From positions 129,220 to 145,190 of the forward strand of contig PJRA01000160.1 of assembly GCA_016987375.1 (NCBI GenBank): 15,971 nt of DNA. Reading direction: 5' to 3'. The stretch is from Brachionus koreanus (lineage: Eukaryota; Rotifera; Eurotatoria; Ploima; Brachionidae). The notes under the pieces are model-generated. The model saw only the letters and a program-made list of their open reading frames with translations, searched no databases and had not been told where the DNA came from. Position numbers and translations under genes: made by a program. Below, piece after piece: positions 1-8,800 of this stretch. Every line of letters starts with the position of its first letter. Position 1 is the first letter of the stretch.

Positions 1-6
1 TCTTAA

Positions 7-25
7 TTTATTGTTGTTTTTTATT
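7..25 (-). terminator. Poly(A) signals for the GPCR gene
   Basis: Two AATAAA hexamers on the minus strand (20-25 and 7-12) lie about 40 and 53 nt past the GPCR stop codon. Their spacing suits 3'-end formation, although AATAAA is frequent by chance in DNA this AT-rich. Confidence 0.4.
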
Positions 26-64
26 TTACAAAATAGTCAATATACAAAATATCTTCGACATGGT

Positions 65-1105
65 TTATTTTTTAACAAAAAATTTCATTAAAAAAAAAAT
101 CAAAAATTTACAATTACTAATTAGTGTTTGGCGATAAAGTCGGTTGAAAGAAAAATAGACAAAAATTTTTAAATCAACTAATAAGCACAAGCAAATTCGA
201 AAAGCAAATATAAGTTGAACTGATCGCGTGTCAATAAGATAGGAAGTTGTGTAATAAATGGCCCATGGCAAATTACCAATTACAAACAAACAAGACATTG
301 ATATGATCATCATAGTAATGTTTTTGATTATTTTTGATTCATTTGGAATACATAAAGAAGAATTTCGTTTATGACTAAATGAAATGGTCGATTTTTCTCT
401 CGAAACATCGACTGTCGTTGGTAATTGCTTAGAATTAATGTTCATTTTTAAATTCATTTTACAAAATAAATGATTACGAAATTTTACAAATGTGATTGTG
501 TTTATTATAGATAAGCAAATTATGGCTAAAAACAAGCGAATGCCAGATAAAATGCCCGGTACTAGTTTGCCAATTTTGGACGAGCCAAAGCTTGTAAAAA
601 TTAGCTGATGCTTTTCTGATTTTTTTACTATTTTTTTTAAAAACAATGTTGGTGTATAAAATAACAATGAAATTAGAAAAAAAATTATTAGAATTATTTT
701 TACAGGCTTGTCATGAAGAAATTTTGAATTAGATAAAAGTAAGAAACGATCAATTGAGAGAAACAGCTCAATGAAAATATTGGTCAATGCCAGGCAGCTA
801 GTAAAATAGTCAACAATAAAAAGTTCGTATAATTGAATTGAATAATGGTAAAAGCGATAGTCGCAAGAGCTACCACAACGGTATGCTATCTCGCATCCTA
901 TTAATGTAATATAAATTAAATCAATTGATGAAATGGCTAGCATGTATTTGTAGACAGAATCTTTGAGATTTTTGTTAACAAACACACTGATATTAATAAT
1001 ATTTGTGATTGAGCCAAAGAAGCTTAGAATAGCAAGTCCAATCTCGTGCCAATTAATATAGAATTGGTGTATTAATGTTGCATTTTTCGGTTCAGATAAA
1101 TTCAT
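65..1105 (-). CDS. Rhodopsin-like (class A) peptide-receptor GPCR, intronless
   Basis: A 346-residue seven-helix plasma-membrane receptor that would signal through G proteins. Hydrophobic segments lie at about 20-44, 52-74, 94-120, 135-155, 182-208, 260-290 and 296-320. Class A landmarks: N35 in TM1 (GSITNIIN), D62 in TM2, an IDRF motif (D119-R120) in place of DRY at the end of TM3, P280 in TM6 (GNLPW) and a helix-8-like FNRLYRQ after TM7. The TM7 NPxxY motif is not intact (VDLKIFVYF instead). The TM1 pattern and overall look fit invertebrate FMRFamide-type or orphan peptide receptors; the ligand cannot be told from sequence. An in-frame TAA lies four codons before the ATG, so this is the first usable start. 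No intron is needed. The N-terminal tail is short, with N-glycosylation sites at N2 and N8. Possible poly(A) signals follow the stop. Confidence 0.88.
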   Translation of the reverse strand: MNLSEPKNATLIHQFYINWHEIGLAILSFFGSITNIINISVFVNKNLKDSVYKYMLAISSIDLIYITLIGCEIAYRCGSSCDYRFYHYSIQLYELFIVDYFTSCLALTNIFIELFLSIDRFLLLSNSKFLHDKPVKIILIIFFLISLLFYTPTLFLKKIVKKSEKHQLIFTSFGSSKIGKLVPGILSGIRLFLAIICLSIINTITFVKFRNHLFCKMNLKMNINSKQLPTTVDVSREKSTISFSHKRNSSLCIPNESKIIKNITMMIISMSCLFVIGNLPWAIYYTTSYLIDTRSVQLIFAFRICLCLLVDLKIFVYFSFNRLYRQTLISNCKFLIFFLMKFFVKK

Positions 1106-2174
1106 CTCAAATTTTTTTTATAACTGAATTTTACATTTAATAAGGAAATATTTTATAAAAATGCTTTTATGATAAAGTAAAAATAAGTTGTGACGAAAAT
1201 ATGCAATAATCAATTCTTTATTGACTTGGTTTATTACTATTCAAATTTATTTGTTTCAAAAGTTTTTATCTAATCTAAATATCAAATTTTCAATTTTAAA
1301 ACAGGATATTGTGAAATTGAATTAGTACTAATTGTATTATAAAATAAAATTTAATTTTGATGGATTTTATATAAATTTAGTCCTGGAATCTGGAAAATTT
1401 TCCTTATTTAATTTCTTTTTAAGCCTTTTGTATGAATTAACATCAGATTTGATTTTAAAAAGTGGTTGATTACTATGATTGAATAAAAATAGAAAGGCAA
1501 AGTAAAATTTTTGATCAGATTTCATTTTTCAAAAATGATCAAAACATTTTAAATATGTAATTAAATTTCAATGCATTTTTATAAATTATAATCCATCATC
1601 AAAAGTCTAAAATAAAGCTGTAAAATGTTACAAAAATTTAAAAATCTGCGATGAAATTTAATTGCGCATAAAATCATTTAATTTATATCATTAAAGCAAA
1701 TTCAAAATAATTTAATTTTTTCTATGTTTGATATTAAATTTTAATAGGGAAATCTGGAAATTTTTGGAAAATCACTGAAAAATAATTTTATTAAAATTTT
1801 TGGCTTGAAGATGCAGTTATGGCACAAATTATTTTATTATAATATAAATTTTCTATGCTTTTATAACATTCCTATATCATCCTTGCAATTCACAGTTACC
1901 ATTTAACTCTATTTAACATTCCATGTTAAAAAATTAACTTTCTTAATTAAACACCACGTTCTTAATTAATCAAATTACGCATAAGATTAAACCAAAAATA
2001 TTCTTATTAATTTGTTCAAAAGGAAATTCAACTTCAAATATTGAAAACTTAAAATAACTCATCTTTTTATCATATAATCAAAAAATAAAATCTATACTTG
2101 AATTTTCGTTATTTTTGATTCAGTATTTGTAGTAAAAGAGAAGTCTTTTTGATTTTTTTAGTAATTTAATACCT
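1106..2174. other. AT-rich intergenic stretch, no gene seen
   Basis: Very AT-rich DNA with no open frame of useful length on either strand and no recognisable RNA gene. A short motif resembling AATCTGGAAAATTTT occurs near 1385 and again, slightly changed, near 1750; this is too little to define a repeat family. Confidence 0.5.
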
Positions 2175-2498
2175 TTAAAGATTGAAGCAGTAGATATTGT
2201 TCCTCTGAACATCTTCCACACTAGAAAACTGTAGCAGATTATAGGATTCACTGGCTTGGGACATTGTTAAACGCTGACCTATACAAAAGAACATATTCTT
2301 AGTTAGTAAGTAAATTCATTAAGACTGTAATGGCTTTGACATGTACTGAAAATTAAAGAAAAAAGGATATTAAACAAAGCCTTTTAATGAACACCTCAAG
2401 AGCGACCATTCACTGACGGTACCCAACACAAAAATGCATGGTAAGAGAAAATGTTTTGCATCGTTATCACTTCTTGACTTGACAAATCGTTTGGTCAT
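2175..2498 (-). CDS. Possible small three-exon gene, unknown product
   Basis: Not recognised. A GC-richer patch can be spliced on the minus strand into one 75-codon frame: exon A 2395-2498 (ATG at 2496-2498), exon B 2326-2345 (20 nt), exon C 2175-2278. The introns would be 49 nt (GTGTTC...TTTTCAG) and 47 nt (GTCTTA...TTGTATAG), the second with a TACTAAC branch-site match. All three exons stay in frame and end in TAA. A good acceptor (TTTCTTTAG) precedes exon A, which could mean a 5'UTR intron. Product excerpts: MTKRFVKSRSDNDAKHF at the start, VEDVQRNNIYCFNL at the end. Against it: exon B is tiny, both donors are weak, and the plus strand carries a good donor (GGTAAGAG) at about 2440. Treat as a hypothesis. 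Confidence 0.25.
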
Positions 2499-3007
2499 AA
2501 TATGGAATAGCTTGTCTAAAGAAATAGTTAAAACTAAATTACTACTACTACTATTAATAATAAGTTAATAATATTGGAAAATTTCATGCCAAGAATAGGG
2601 AGAAAATTTAAATTTAAAATTTAGTCCAAGTAAAATATCTTTAAATGCTTGAAAAATACAAAATTATCTAGAAAGTGATCAAATTCAAAAAAAGAAAATA
2701 AATTTAATTTGACTTCCCAAATTTTTTAAACATTAAATCATTCTGACCATGACTTGTTGAATAAAAATTCCGAAATTTTGTCATTTAAAAAAAAAAATTT
2801 AAATAAATTTTAAATTAATAAAAGAAGAAAAAAATCTTTTTTATTATCAATTTTTTATCAGTTTAATGTTTATATTTATTGTTCTATTTATTAGTTCTTG
2901 GCTTTTATTAGTTTCAGATAGATTTTAATAATTTTATGTAAATTAGTGTAATTGGCTAGCCACATGTCATATAATTTTTAATTTACAACAAAAAGCAATT
3001 ATAAATA
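2499..3007. other. AT-rich intergenic stretch, nothing seen
   Basis: Low-complexity AT-rich DNA with homopolymer runs and no supported open frame, RNA gene or repeat. Confidence 0.5.
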
Positions 3008-3013
3008 TTTATT
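3008..3013 (-). terminator. Poly(A) signal of the five-module Cys-rich gene
   Basis: AATAAA on the minus strand, about 40 nt after the stop at 3053-3055, a normal distance for 3'-end processing. Confidence 0.5.
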
Positions 3014-3052
3014 TTTAAAAAGCTTGAAGTCTTTAAAACTAAAAAATTGCTA

Positions 3053-4192
3053 TTAAGGCCTCAACTTAGGAAGAATTTTTTCAATTATATCTTCAATTTG
3101 GTTCCCACATTTGCATATCCTACATGTTTTTCCATTCAATGTGGTTTTAAGCATTTTACATGAACATTCTGTTTCATCGTAACAGGTAAGCTGACTTTCT
3201 ATAAATTCTTGATTTGTTGGTCTACTAACTCGTGATGGCCGAGTTATTGACTTTGTTGAAGACTTCAAATATGGGTATACTTCATTCATGAAATATTTGT
3301 ACTGATTACCACAGCCACAAACTTGACAAGTATTTTTTAATGTTGTTATTTGCACAATACCACAATTGTTTTCACAAGCATATTCTTCTGTACAGGTAAA
3401 AGAGGCTGCACTTTGTGCATTTGAACTAGTAGAACTTGAAACAATTCTATTCCTAGTTACCACTAAATTTGGGATTACTTCTCTAGCAAGAAATTCTATT
3501 TGTGGACCACACAAACATATTGTGCAGATTTTTCGATTTATGTATGCCCTGAATGTTCCGCATGAGCAGTCTGGTTCATCATAGCAAACATAGGATCTTG
3601 GATTAGGCTTAGTAGTTCTTGTGATTCTTGCAATCGATGGTTTTAAAAAAGGCTTGACGTTTTGTGTAAAATAGCTGAATTGTTCACCACAACTGCAGAC
3701 TTGGCATGTTTTACCATTTGCCGATATTTGTACAACGCCACAATTGCAATCATATTCCTCAGTGCAAATAAATTCTGCTGGATCAGTTTTTTTTGTAGCT
3801 AAAGTTGTAGTTTTAGCTTGAAAAATCGTTTTAGAAAAATATTTACACTAATTAAAAAAAATACTTGTAGCTGGAGTTCTTGAAGGTCTTGTGCGCAGTT
3901 TAGTAGATGAAGAGGTGAAAGGGAAAATTTCGTTTTTAATTTTTTGAAATTGTTCACCGCATGTACAAACTTGACATGTTTTACCATTAACAGTTACTTG
4001 AATTATACCGCAACCATTGCAAGTGTATTCTTCATAACATTCATATGAATTCGGATCAAAACTTTCAACCGGATTTGCACAACCTTTATCAATAAATTAA
4101 ACTACAATTTTTGGTTTTATTTTGAATTTTTTACTCGTTCTTAAAACGAATACAATACAACTAAATAAGAATAAATTTTTGTAAGATTTCAT
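3053..4192 (-). CDS. Secreted protein with five six-cysteine modules
   Basis: Rebuilt as three exons: 4135-4192, 3865-4083 and 3053-3816, with introns of 51 nt (GTAAAA...GATAAAG) and 48 nt (GTATTT...TTCAAG). The joined frame is exactly 346 codons plus stop. Residues 1-22 form a signal peptide (MKSYKNLFLF... ending TSCA), so the product should be secreted. Five modules follow, from first to last Cys at residues 35-61, 110-135, 170-195, 234-261 and 304-329. Each reads C-x5-C-x(1-3)-C-x11-C-x2-C-x-C-G-x-Q and is followed by an amphipathic stretch ending near P-x-L. Thr/Ser/Pro/Arg linkers separate the modules, so O-glycosylation is possible. The spacing and the NGKTCQVCxCG core recall antistasin-type protease-inhibitor domains (inference); lineage-specific adhesion or antimicrobial roles are also possible. 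A TATA box lies just upstream. A frame opening only at the internal Leu194 (TTG) is not the true start. Confidence 0.88.
3107..4039 (-). repeat. Five coding repeats of the six-Cys module
   Basis: Module positions on DNA: 3959-4039, 3689-3766, 3509-3586, 3311-3394 and 3107-3184. The C3-C4 gap is 11 residues in all five; only C2-C3 varies (2, 1, 1, 3, 1). Modules 1, 2 and 4 share the G-[IV]-[IV]-Q-[IV] core. Module 3 (RAYINRKIC) and module 5 (KMLKTTLNGKTC) have diverged most. Module 1 lies in exon 2 and modules 2-5 all lie in exon 3, so introns do not separate each repeat. Confidence 0.88.
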
Positions 4193-4555
4193 TTTTGATT
4201 TTAATCTCAATATTCAAGTCCTTTTTATACTTTCTAAAAATTACATTAAAATTAAAGTTTGAATAAATTGATTTTTAATGTAAAAAAAGATAAATAATTA
4301 AACGTAAATAAATAAACTTTTAAAAATTTCTTTTAAATTATTTTAAAATAAAAAACACTCGTTTAAGAAGCAATTTTCTTTAAATCAAAAGGGTGGAATT
4401 TAATATATTCATGAAATAATATGCATTGACGAATAACCACTTGTTTTATTGTGAGCAGAAAAAAATATGATGCCATTTCTAAATCTTGAATCTTGAAAGT
4501 CAGTTTCTGCGTCTTTTTTAAACTAAATATATTCAATACCAAATTTTGAAAAAAA
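4193..4555. promoter_or_regulatory. Shared divergent promoter region of the Cys-rich pair
   Basis: These 363 bp separate the two start codons of head-to-head genes of one family. They hold the minus-strand TATA box and, for the plus gene, a weaker TATA-like TAAATATATT at 4524-4533, about 23 nt before its ATG. There is no other open frame. Co-expression from a bidirectional promoter is an inference from layout. Confidence 0.4.
4221..4229 (-). promoter_or_regulatory. TATA box of the five-module gene
   Basis: TATAAAAAG on the minus strand, 28-37 nt before the ATG at 4192. Transcription would then start only a few bases before the start codon, giving a very short leader. Confidence 0.45.
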
Positions 4556-4851
4556 ATGAGAAAAAATTGCTTTTTAATAGCTTTTGCTTTTTTTGTGTCG
4601 GTTGTCTCAAATCCATTAGAAAGTAAATTTTTTCAATCATTATTTATTTAAGTATTTATACATTAAATTTTTCCAAAGCGACTTTTAATATGTATCAAAC
4701 AGAATTTAATCCAAGAGGTTTTATTTGCACTGATGAATATGATTGTAATTGTGGAATTGTTCAAGTTAAAGCCAATGGAAAAGAGTGTCAACTTTGTGGC
4801 TGTGGTGCTCAATATCAAAAAATGAAAGCAGAAATCCTGCCATTTGTTTGA
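4556..4851 (+). CDS. Secreted single six-cysteine-module protein
   Basis: A two-exon gene, 4556-4622 and 4679-4851, joined across a 56-nt intron (GTAAAT...TCCAAAG) into 79 codons plus TGA. Residues 1-18 are a signal peptide (MRKNCFLIAFAFFVSVVS). One module follows with cysteines at 39, 45, 47, 59, 62 and 64, spaced C-x5-C-x-C-x11-C-x2-C-x-C-G-x-Q, then a tail ending ILPFV. From FICT to the GxQ motif it matches module 2 of the divergent neighbour at 23 of 32 positions, so the two are paralogs. The intron falls between signal peptide and module in phase 1, exactly as intron 1 of the neighbour does. The mature protein would be about 60 residues, small enough for a secreted inhibitor or defence-type peptide; function is unproven. 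Short exons keep it out of simple open-frame scans. Confidence 0.85.
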
Positions 4852-4915
4852 TTATTTTCTTTAAATAGTTTAAATATTTAAAGTTTCTATCTAATTAAAA
4901 TACTAAATTGATGCA

Positions 4916-4921
4916 AATAAA
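4916..4921 (+). terminator. Poly(A) signal of the single-module gene
   Basis: AATAAA 65 nt past the stop, followed by a T-rich stretch (ATTTTTCTTTTATTT) as expected downstream of a cleavage site. Confidence 0.55.
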
Positions 4922-5612
4922 GACATTTTTCTTTTATTTAATTCAATTTTAATAGTAAACAATAACCAAAAATAGTTATCTTTAATTTAAGAAAAAATTA
5001 CGATTAAATAAAGATAAAATTTTGAAAATTAAAAACCATATTTTTAATTTTCAACATTTTAATAACATTTTAATCTTTTTAAATATTCTAACCGGGCTTA
5101 GTATTCAATCGTAAACTAAATTTGAATAAAAGTCTGATACATCACTTAATATAGAATTTTGTCTTTATAAAAATAGACTATAATTTTATTTATATATATG
5201 GTATAAGGTGAGTAAAAAAATTGTTTCGTTTTTTTTCTATTCTTTTTCTATTTTTTTTCTATCTTTTTTAATTTATCAATAAAAACTCTCTTTTAGAACT
5301 AAAATTCTTTCCTCTAAGAAAATGACATTTTAGAGAAAAAAGATCGATCGCTTCCATTGATTCCAAAATTGATCCACTCCCCATTACAAGTGATGATCCG
5401 TGATGTGTAAAGATCATTTTTTAATTGGCAAGCAAGTGCTAAACTTGGGACTGCTATCAACAACGCAGGGCATTCTGATCAAAAATGGCTGATGTAGATG
5501 ACCTTTTCTTCCGCTGAGGGCTCTTTTTAATAATGACGTAATAGAATTTCAAATTTTTCATTTAAAGTTTTCATTTTAAAAATTTTTTTTAGAATCAAAT
5601 AAATAAAGAATT
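4922..5612. other. Intergenic DNA with possible promoter/intron and a GC-richer island
   Basis: AT-rich up to about 5160. Then come a TATA-like TTTATAAAAATAG near 5163, a textbook donor AAG|GTGAGT at 5207, a long pyrimidine tract (5219-5270) and an acceptor CTCTCTTTTAG ending near 5296. Together these would suit a noncoding first exon and intron of a plus-strand transcript. At about 5335-5530 an island of higher GC has open frames of 30-55 codons on both strands and no clear winner. It also holds C/D-snoRNA-like boxes (GTGATGA 5390-5396, CTGA 5475-5478). I cannot decide between coding remnant, RNA gene and regulatory element. Confidence 0.3.
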
Positions 5613-5697
5613 AGGGAGGCTCTTAAATGGCTTGAATCTTTCGTGCTCAACAGGAAACAGCGAGTTGTATAATGATTCATCTGTCTGGGAAGAGGTG
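5613..5697 (+). mobile_element. Relic of a LINE reverse transcriptase, frameshifted
   Basis: The plus-strand frame from 5613 reads REALKWLESFVLNRKQRVV and then hits TAA at 5670. Shifting one base, 5671-5697 reads NDSSVWEEV. Together these match the non-LTR RT segment (W-[IL]-x-x-[FW]-L-x-x-R-x-Q-x-V, then N-x-x-S-x-W-x-x-V) that precedes the GVPQGS motif in CR1/jockey-type elements. No catalytic residues remain and the frame is broken, so it is a dead scrap. No ends or target duplications are visible. Confidence 0.6.
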
Positions 5698-5839
5698 TTA
5701 ATTTTCAAAAACTATAAAATTAACAAATTTTATATCATCATTTTAATGGAAAGAACTATTTTTGGACACCCGTTTAGGTTGAATTTAAGCTTGACTTAAA
5801 CCAAAGCATGACTAAAATACCTTTTTTATTTATTTCAAG

Positions 5840-5944
5840 TATAAGTCTCTGGATTTTACTTCTCCTGAACTTCATCGAAAAGCTTTTCGCTTAATTAATA
5901 CTTCTTCCTTTTCTAATCATTTGGATCAAAGATACTTGGCTTGA
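5840..5944 (+). other. Possible terminal exon or decayed coding segment
   Basis: After a good acceptor (TTTATTTCAAG) there is a 34-codon open frame ending in TGA: YKSLDFTSPELHRKAFRLI at its start, then a Ser/Asn-rich tail ending DQRYLA. Codon content looks more protein-like than the surroundings. No upstream exon joins it convincingly; the nearest donor (TTTAG|GTTGAA near 5780) puts it in a different frame. It may be more of the decayed LINE beside it. Confidence 0.15.
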
Positions 5945-6149
5945 AATATTTTTGAAAATTATTATTATATTTAATAAATTTGATCATTAAAAACCATTTA
6001 TCATTAATATTTTTATGAGTAATAACAATAAAAAATAATTTTTTTATCAACTTGATTTTAAAGTAAAAAATAAAAAGTAATTATTCTGAATTATACATTT
6101 AGTGCAACAAGACCAAAGATTAATAAAAACAAAAATTAAAAAATTATAT
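5945..6149. other. AT-rich intergenic stretch, nothing seen
   Basis: Short-period AT-rich sequence without supported features. Confidence 0.5.
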
Positions 6150-6314
6150 TTATTTGATTATTTGTTCTTTGATGTATGCTCCAAAGGCGTTTATTTGTAG
6201 TGCAGCATAATCAACGAGGGAATACGATACTTAAGTTTTAAGAGAGAATGAAAAGTATTGTAGGATATCCTATCTTCTTTTTAGCTTAGCACTTTCATCT
6301 TGAGTCCTTGAAAA
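6150..6314 (-). other. Possible last two exons of an unknown minus-strand gene
   Basis: Minus-strand exon 6150-6229 follows an acceptor (AAACTTAAG). Joined in phase 1 to a 22-nt exon at 6293-6314 across a 63-nt intron, it encodes FSRTQDEI, then SYSLVDYAALQINAFGAY, then IKEQIIK and TAA. The composition is unlike the AT-rich background, and the intron size suits this genome. I do not recognise the product and find no convincing upstream exon or start codon. A lone remnant of a lost gene is equally possible. Confidence 0.25.
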
Positions 6315-6812
6315 CTAAACTAAATCTTTAAATTTAAATTAAAAATAAAAATAAAATTTGTTTTTTTTTATAGATTAATTAAAAAATTAATTAAATTATT
6401 ATTAAATAAGTGGGATTATAATAAGTGGGATATAAGGTTGACTTTTTTCTGAAAAAAAAATTCATTTAATGACTTTGACTTGATAACTTTTGAACAACTC
6501 TGACTTTAATACACTATAACTTTTGTTTTTTAAAATTTTGAGAGATTAGAATTTAGTTCTTTAAGAATGTGGAATGTTAATTTAGCTAAGTTCATTTAGC
6601 AAGTATTTAATATATTTTAAATCAACTAAGAGAAATATTTCATAATAAGATATTTTTTTTCAAACTCTTGAAACATGTTTTTTTACGAACTTAAATTTGC
6701 TTGCCAAATAAGTCTTACTTGAAATATTCTAAATTTAAATAAAAAAATATAAAAAGCAAATCTTAAAAATCCAGATTCTTGTTTCTGTTGTAAACAAAGT
6801 CAAAAGTAGAAA
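6315..6812. other. Intergenic region before the Tim22 gene
   Basis: AT-rich DNA containing a duplicated short unit (AAGTGGGATTATAAT then AAGTGGGATATAAGG, about 6408-6436). No supported gene. The Tim22 promoter should lie at the right-hand end, but no clear TATA box is seen close to the ATG. Confidence 0.4.
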
Positions 6813-7501
6813 ATGAATTCTACATCAAGTGAACAAACGACACCGGATCAATTGAATGCTGAATATGAGGTGCAAAATAGAGAGTTAACTTTTAATCTAT
6901 TTATAAATCGATTGATTGGACCAAATAAACAGTCAACTTACAGTAAAATTAAATAACTTAAAAAATTTAATAATTTAGATTTTGGTTCTAAGGTCTTCAT
7001 CCACAACAAATAGGTGGTGGAATCGGGCCACAAGAAAAAATGATAATGGCAGCGATGGAAAGTTGTCCTTTTAAATGTTTAATAAGTGGAGTCGGAGGTG
7101 TTTTTATATTAAATTAACCAAAATAACTAAATTAGAATAATTTTGTTTAACTAGGTTTGGGAATGGGAGCTATTTTTGGTATTTTCACCGCAAGTGTAGA
7201 TCCAATGTACACCATTAATCCGAATAAAATTCCTACAATTAAAGAAATAGCTATCGAAATGAGAACAAGAGCGTGGTCAACAGGAAAGAATTTTGCTATT
7301 TTAGGTATTATGTTCAGTGCATTTGAATGTAATATAGAATCTTATCGAGGAAAAACAGATCTTTATAATGGCTTAATGTCAGGATTTTTAACTGGAGGAA
7401 CTCTTGGTTTACGAGCTGGTCTTAAACCGGCCATTTATGGAGGTATTGGCTTTGGGATTTTTTCTTTAGCAATTGAATATGTTCTCATGTCAAGGCATTA
7501 G
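6813..7501 (+). CDS. Tim22: Mitochondrial import inner membrane translocase subunit Tim22
   Basis: Channel subunit of the TIM22 complex, which inserts multi-pass carrier proteins into the mitochondrial inner membrane. Three exons, 6813-6942, 6993-7097 and 7155-7501, with introns of 50 nt (GTAAAA...TTCTAAG) and 57 nt (GTGTTT...AACTAG), both phase 1. The joined product is 193 residues, the usual family size (human about 194). Tim17/Tim22/Tim23-family features: MESCPFKC (C68, C72), GMGAIFGIFTASVDP (81-95), KNFAILG, then FECNIESYRGKTD with C137, and GFLTGGTLGLRAGLK with its glycine-rich helix. Four membrane segments lie near 73-92, 123-140, 152-167 and 170-189. One of C68/C72 with C137 probably forms the disulfide known in Tim22. 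Residues 1-43 are a non-conserved tail. An AATAAA follows about 86 nt after the stop. Start chosen as the first ATG in frame with exon 2. Confidence 0.95.
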
Positions 7502-7586
7502 AAAATATAAATATTTTTTAGGCTATTCTATGTCAACTGGGGTCAAGATCAAACTCAGTGGTGCTTGTTTTTGTTTTAATTTTTCC

Positions 7587-7592
7587 AATAAA
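7587..7592 (+). terminator. Poly(A) signal of Tim22
   Basis: CCAATAAAGC about 86 nt past the Tim22 stop, preceded by a GT/T-rich stretch. It is the clearest AATAAA for this transcript. Confidence 0.55.
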
Positions 7593-8299
7593 GCTTATTT
7601 TCATATTTTAATTAAAAAGAATAAAAATTTAATTTTAGTTTTGAATATCTAAAAATTCAAATTAAAATAATTAGCAAATTAAACTAGAATTTTCATCGAT
7701 TTTTTAAAGTATTATTTCAAGCTTGATCAAAAATTTTGCCTAGATAACCCATTTATTTATATCGTTTTGATCATCTCTCTAAAATTTTAATTTCAAATTT
7801 ACCTAAAAAATTTATTTTTAGAAAAATCTTGTTTTCTCTAAACTTTTGTTTTTTTTATTCACTTTTTTTTTTGAAATATAATTGAATAGACTAAGATCTA
7901 AATGTTTGAATAAAATGAAATTAATTCGCTATTAGAAAATAATTTTTTCTTGGAAATAATTTTTTTTTCTAGCTTATTAACTTGAAAAATTTTTAGCCCT
8001 AGAATCTAAAACATAGCCTATTCATATAAATAAGTTTCAAATTAGTTTAGTAAAATTCTGAAAAGAATTTTTTGCAGTATTCCTAATTTTTTTCATGAAA
8101 AAAATCAAAAACTAAAAATTAAAAAAAAATTTAAAATGTAAAAAATATATTTTTGTAACCATTTCTTATTGAAAAAAAAATTAATTTATCATCTAACGGT
8201 AAATATAACGTATATATTTAATTAAAATTTGAAATTTTTCCTGATTAAGGTAAAAATCTTAAATTTAATCACAATATTACATTACGTTTCCAAACAAAA
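7593..8299. other. AT-rich intergenic stretch, nothing seen
   Basis: Long A and T runs with no open frame above background, no RNA gene and no obvious repeat. Confidence 0.5.
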
Positions 8300-8301
8300 T
8301 A

Positions 8302-8800
8302 GAGTTCGCTGTACCATAGATCTAACTTTAAAAAAAAATTAAATTATTTCACTTTATTAAAAAATTTTTATTTAAAATTTTTAAAAAAAAAAAAACTTAA
8401 TTAAAAAATCCAGAAAGACAAAAATATTCCAAATTTCCTCTTTTTTTAGAATTTGTGGTCTGTTTGGTCTTTTTATGTATAACCTGCCTGCTTATATCTG
8501 TTTAAGTTAATGATTTAAGCAAATTTGGTTTTTATGCGAATGAACGGAAACTGAGTGCTAGGGTTATATTATTTTTTAGCTCTTTTGATTATCTTCGGTC
8601 AAAGTCAAACAGGTACCAGGAACTTTTTTCATCAAAATCCGTCAAAATCAATCATAGTGAACTCCTTTCTTTTGGATAAAATTTTGGTCAATAAGATATC
8701 ACTCTAAAATGAAAGTTTAGGGTCAAATACATAAAATAAAAGTATCGGGAGGGTGAAAATTTCATTATTTGAAAAGTTAAATTTATGTCGCAGCGAACTC
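8302..8800. mobile_element. Possible MITE with TA target duplication
   Basis: The left end GAGTTCGCTGTACCATAGAT (8302-8321) and the reverse complement of the right end (8781-8800) share a perfect 10-bp start (GAGTTCGCTG) and 16 of 20 positions. Each end is flanked by TA (8300-8301 and 8801-8802), the duplication made by Tc1/mariner-type elements. The 499-bp interior has no coding capacity but is locally GC-richer (8440-8680), including a motif repeated as TCAAAATC near 8632 and 8643. The TIRs are short, so this needs other copies to confirm it. Confidence 0.35.

Noticed and set aside
1118..1127. TATAAAAAAA just upstream of the GPCR start codon
   Set aside because: It lies only about 15 nt before the ATG, too close to place a transcription start before the coding region.
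2312..2337. A 26-bp stretch matching 10166-10191 at 21 positions, with possible synonymous-looking changes
   Set aside because: Given the base composition and the number of comparisons in 16 kb, a match of this quality is expected by chance; flanks do not extend it.
3366..3987. Open frames of 60-70 codons on either strand inside the five-module gene
   Set aside because: They overlap the well-supported six-Cys exons in other frames, one crosses the 48-nt intron, and they have no signature of their own.
5381..5488. C/D box snoRNA between GTGATGA and CTGA
   Set aside because: Box C and box D are present but separated from the CCATT/AATGG stem by 4-5 unpaired bases, and no C'/D' boxes or rRNA guide could be verified; kept only as a possibility in the island finding.
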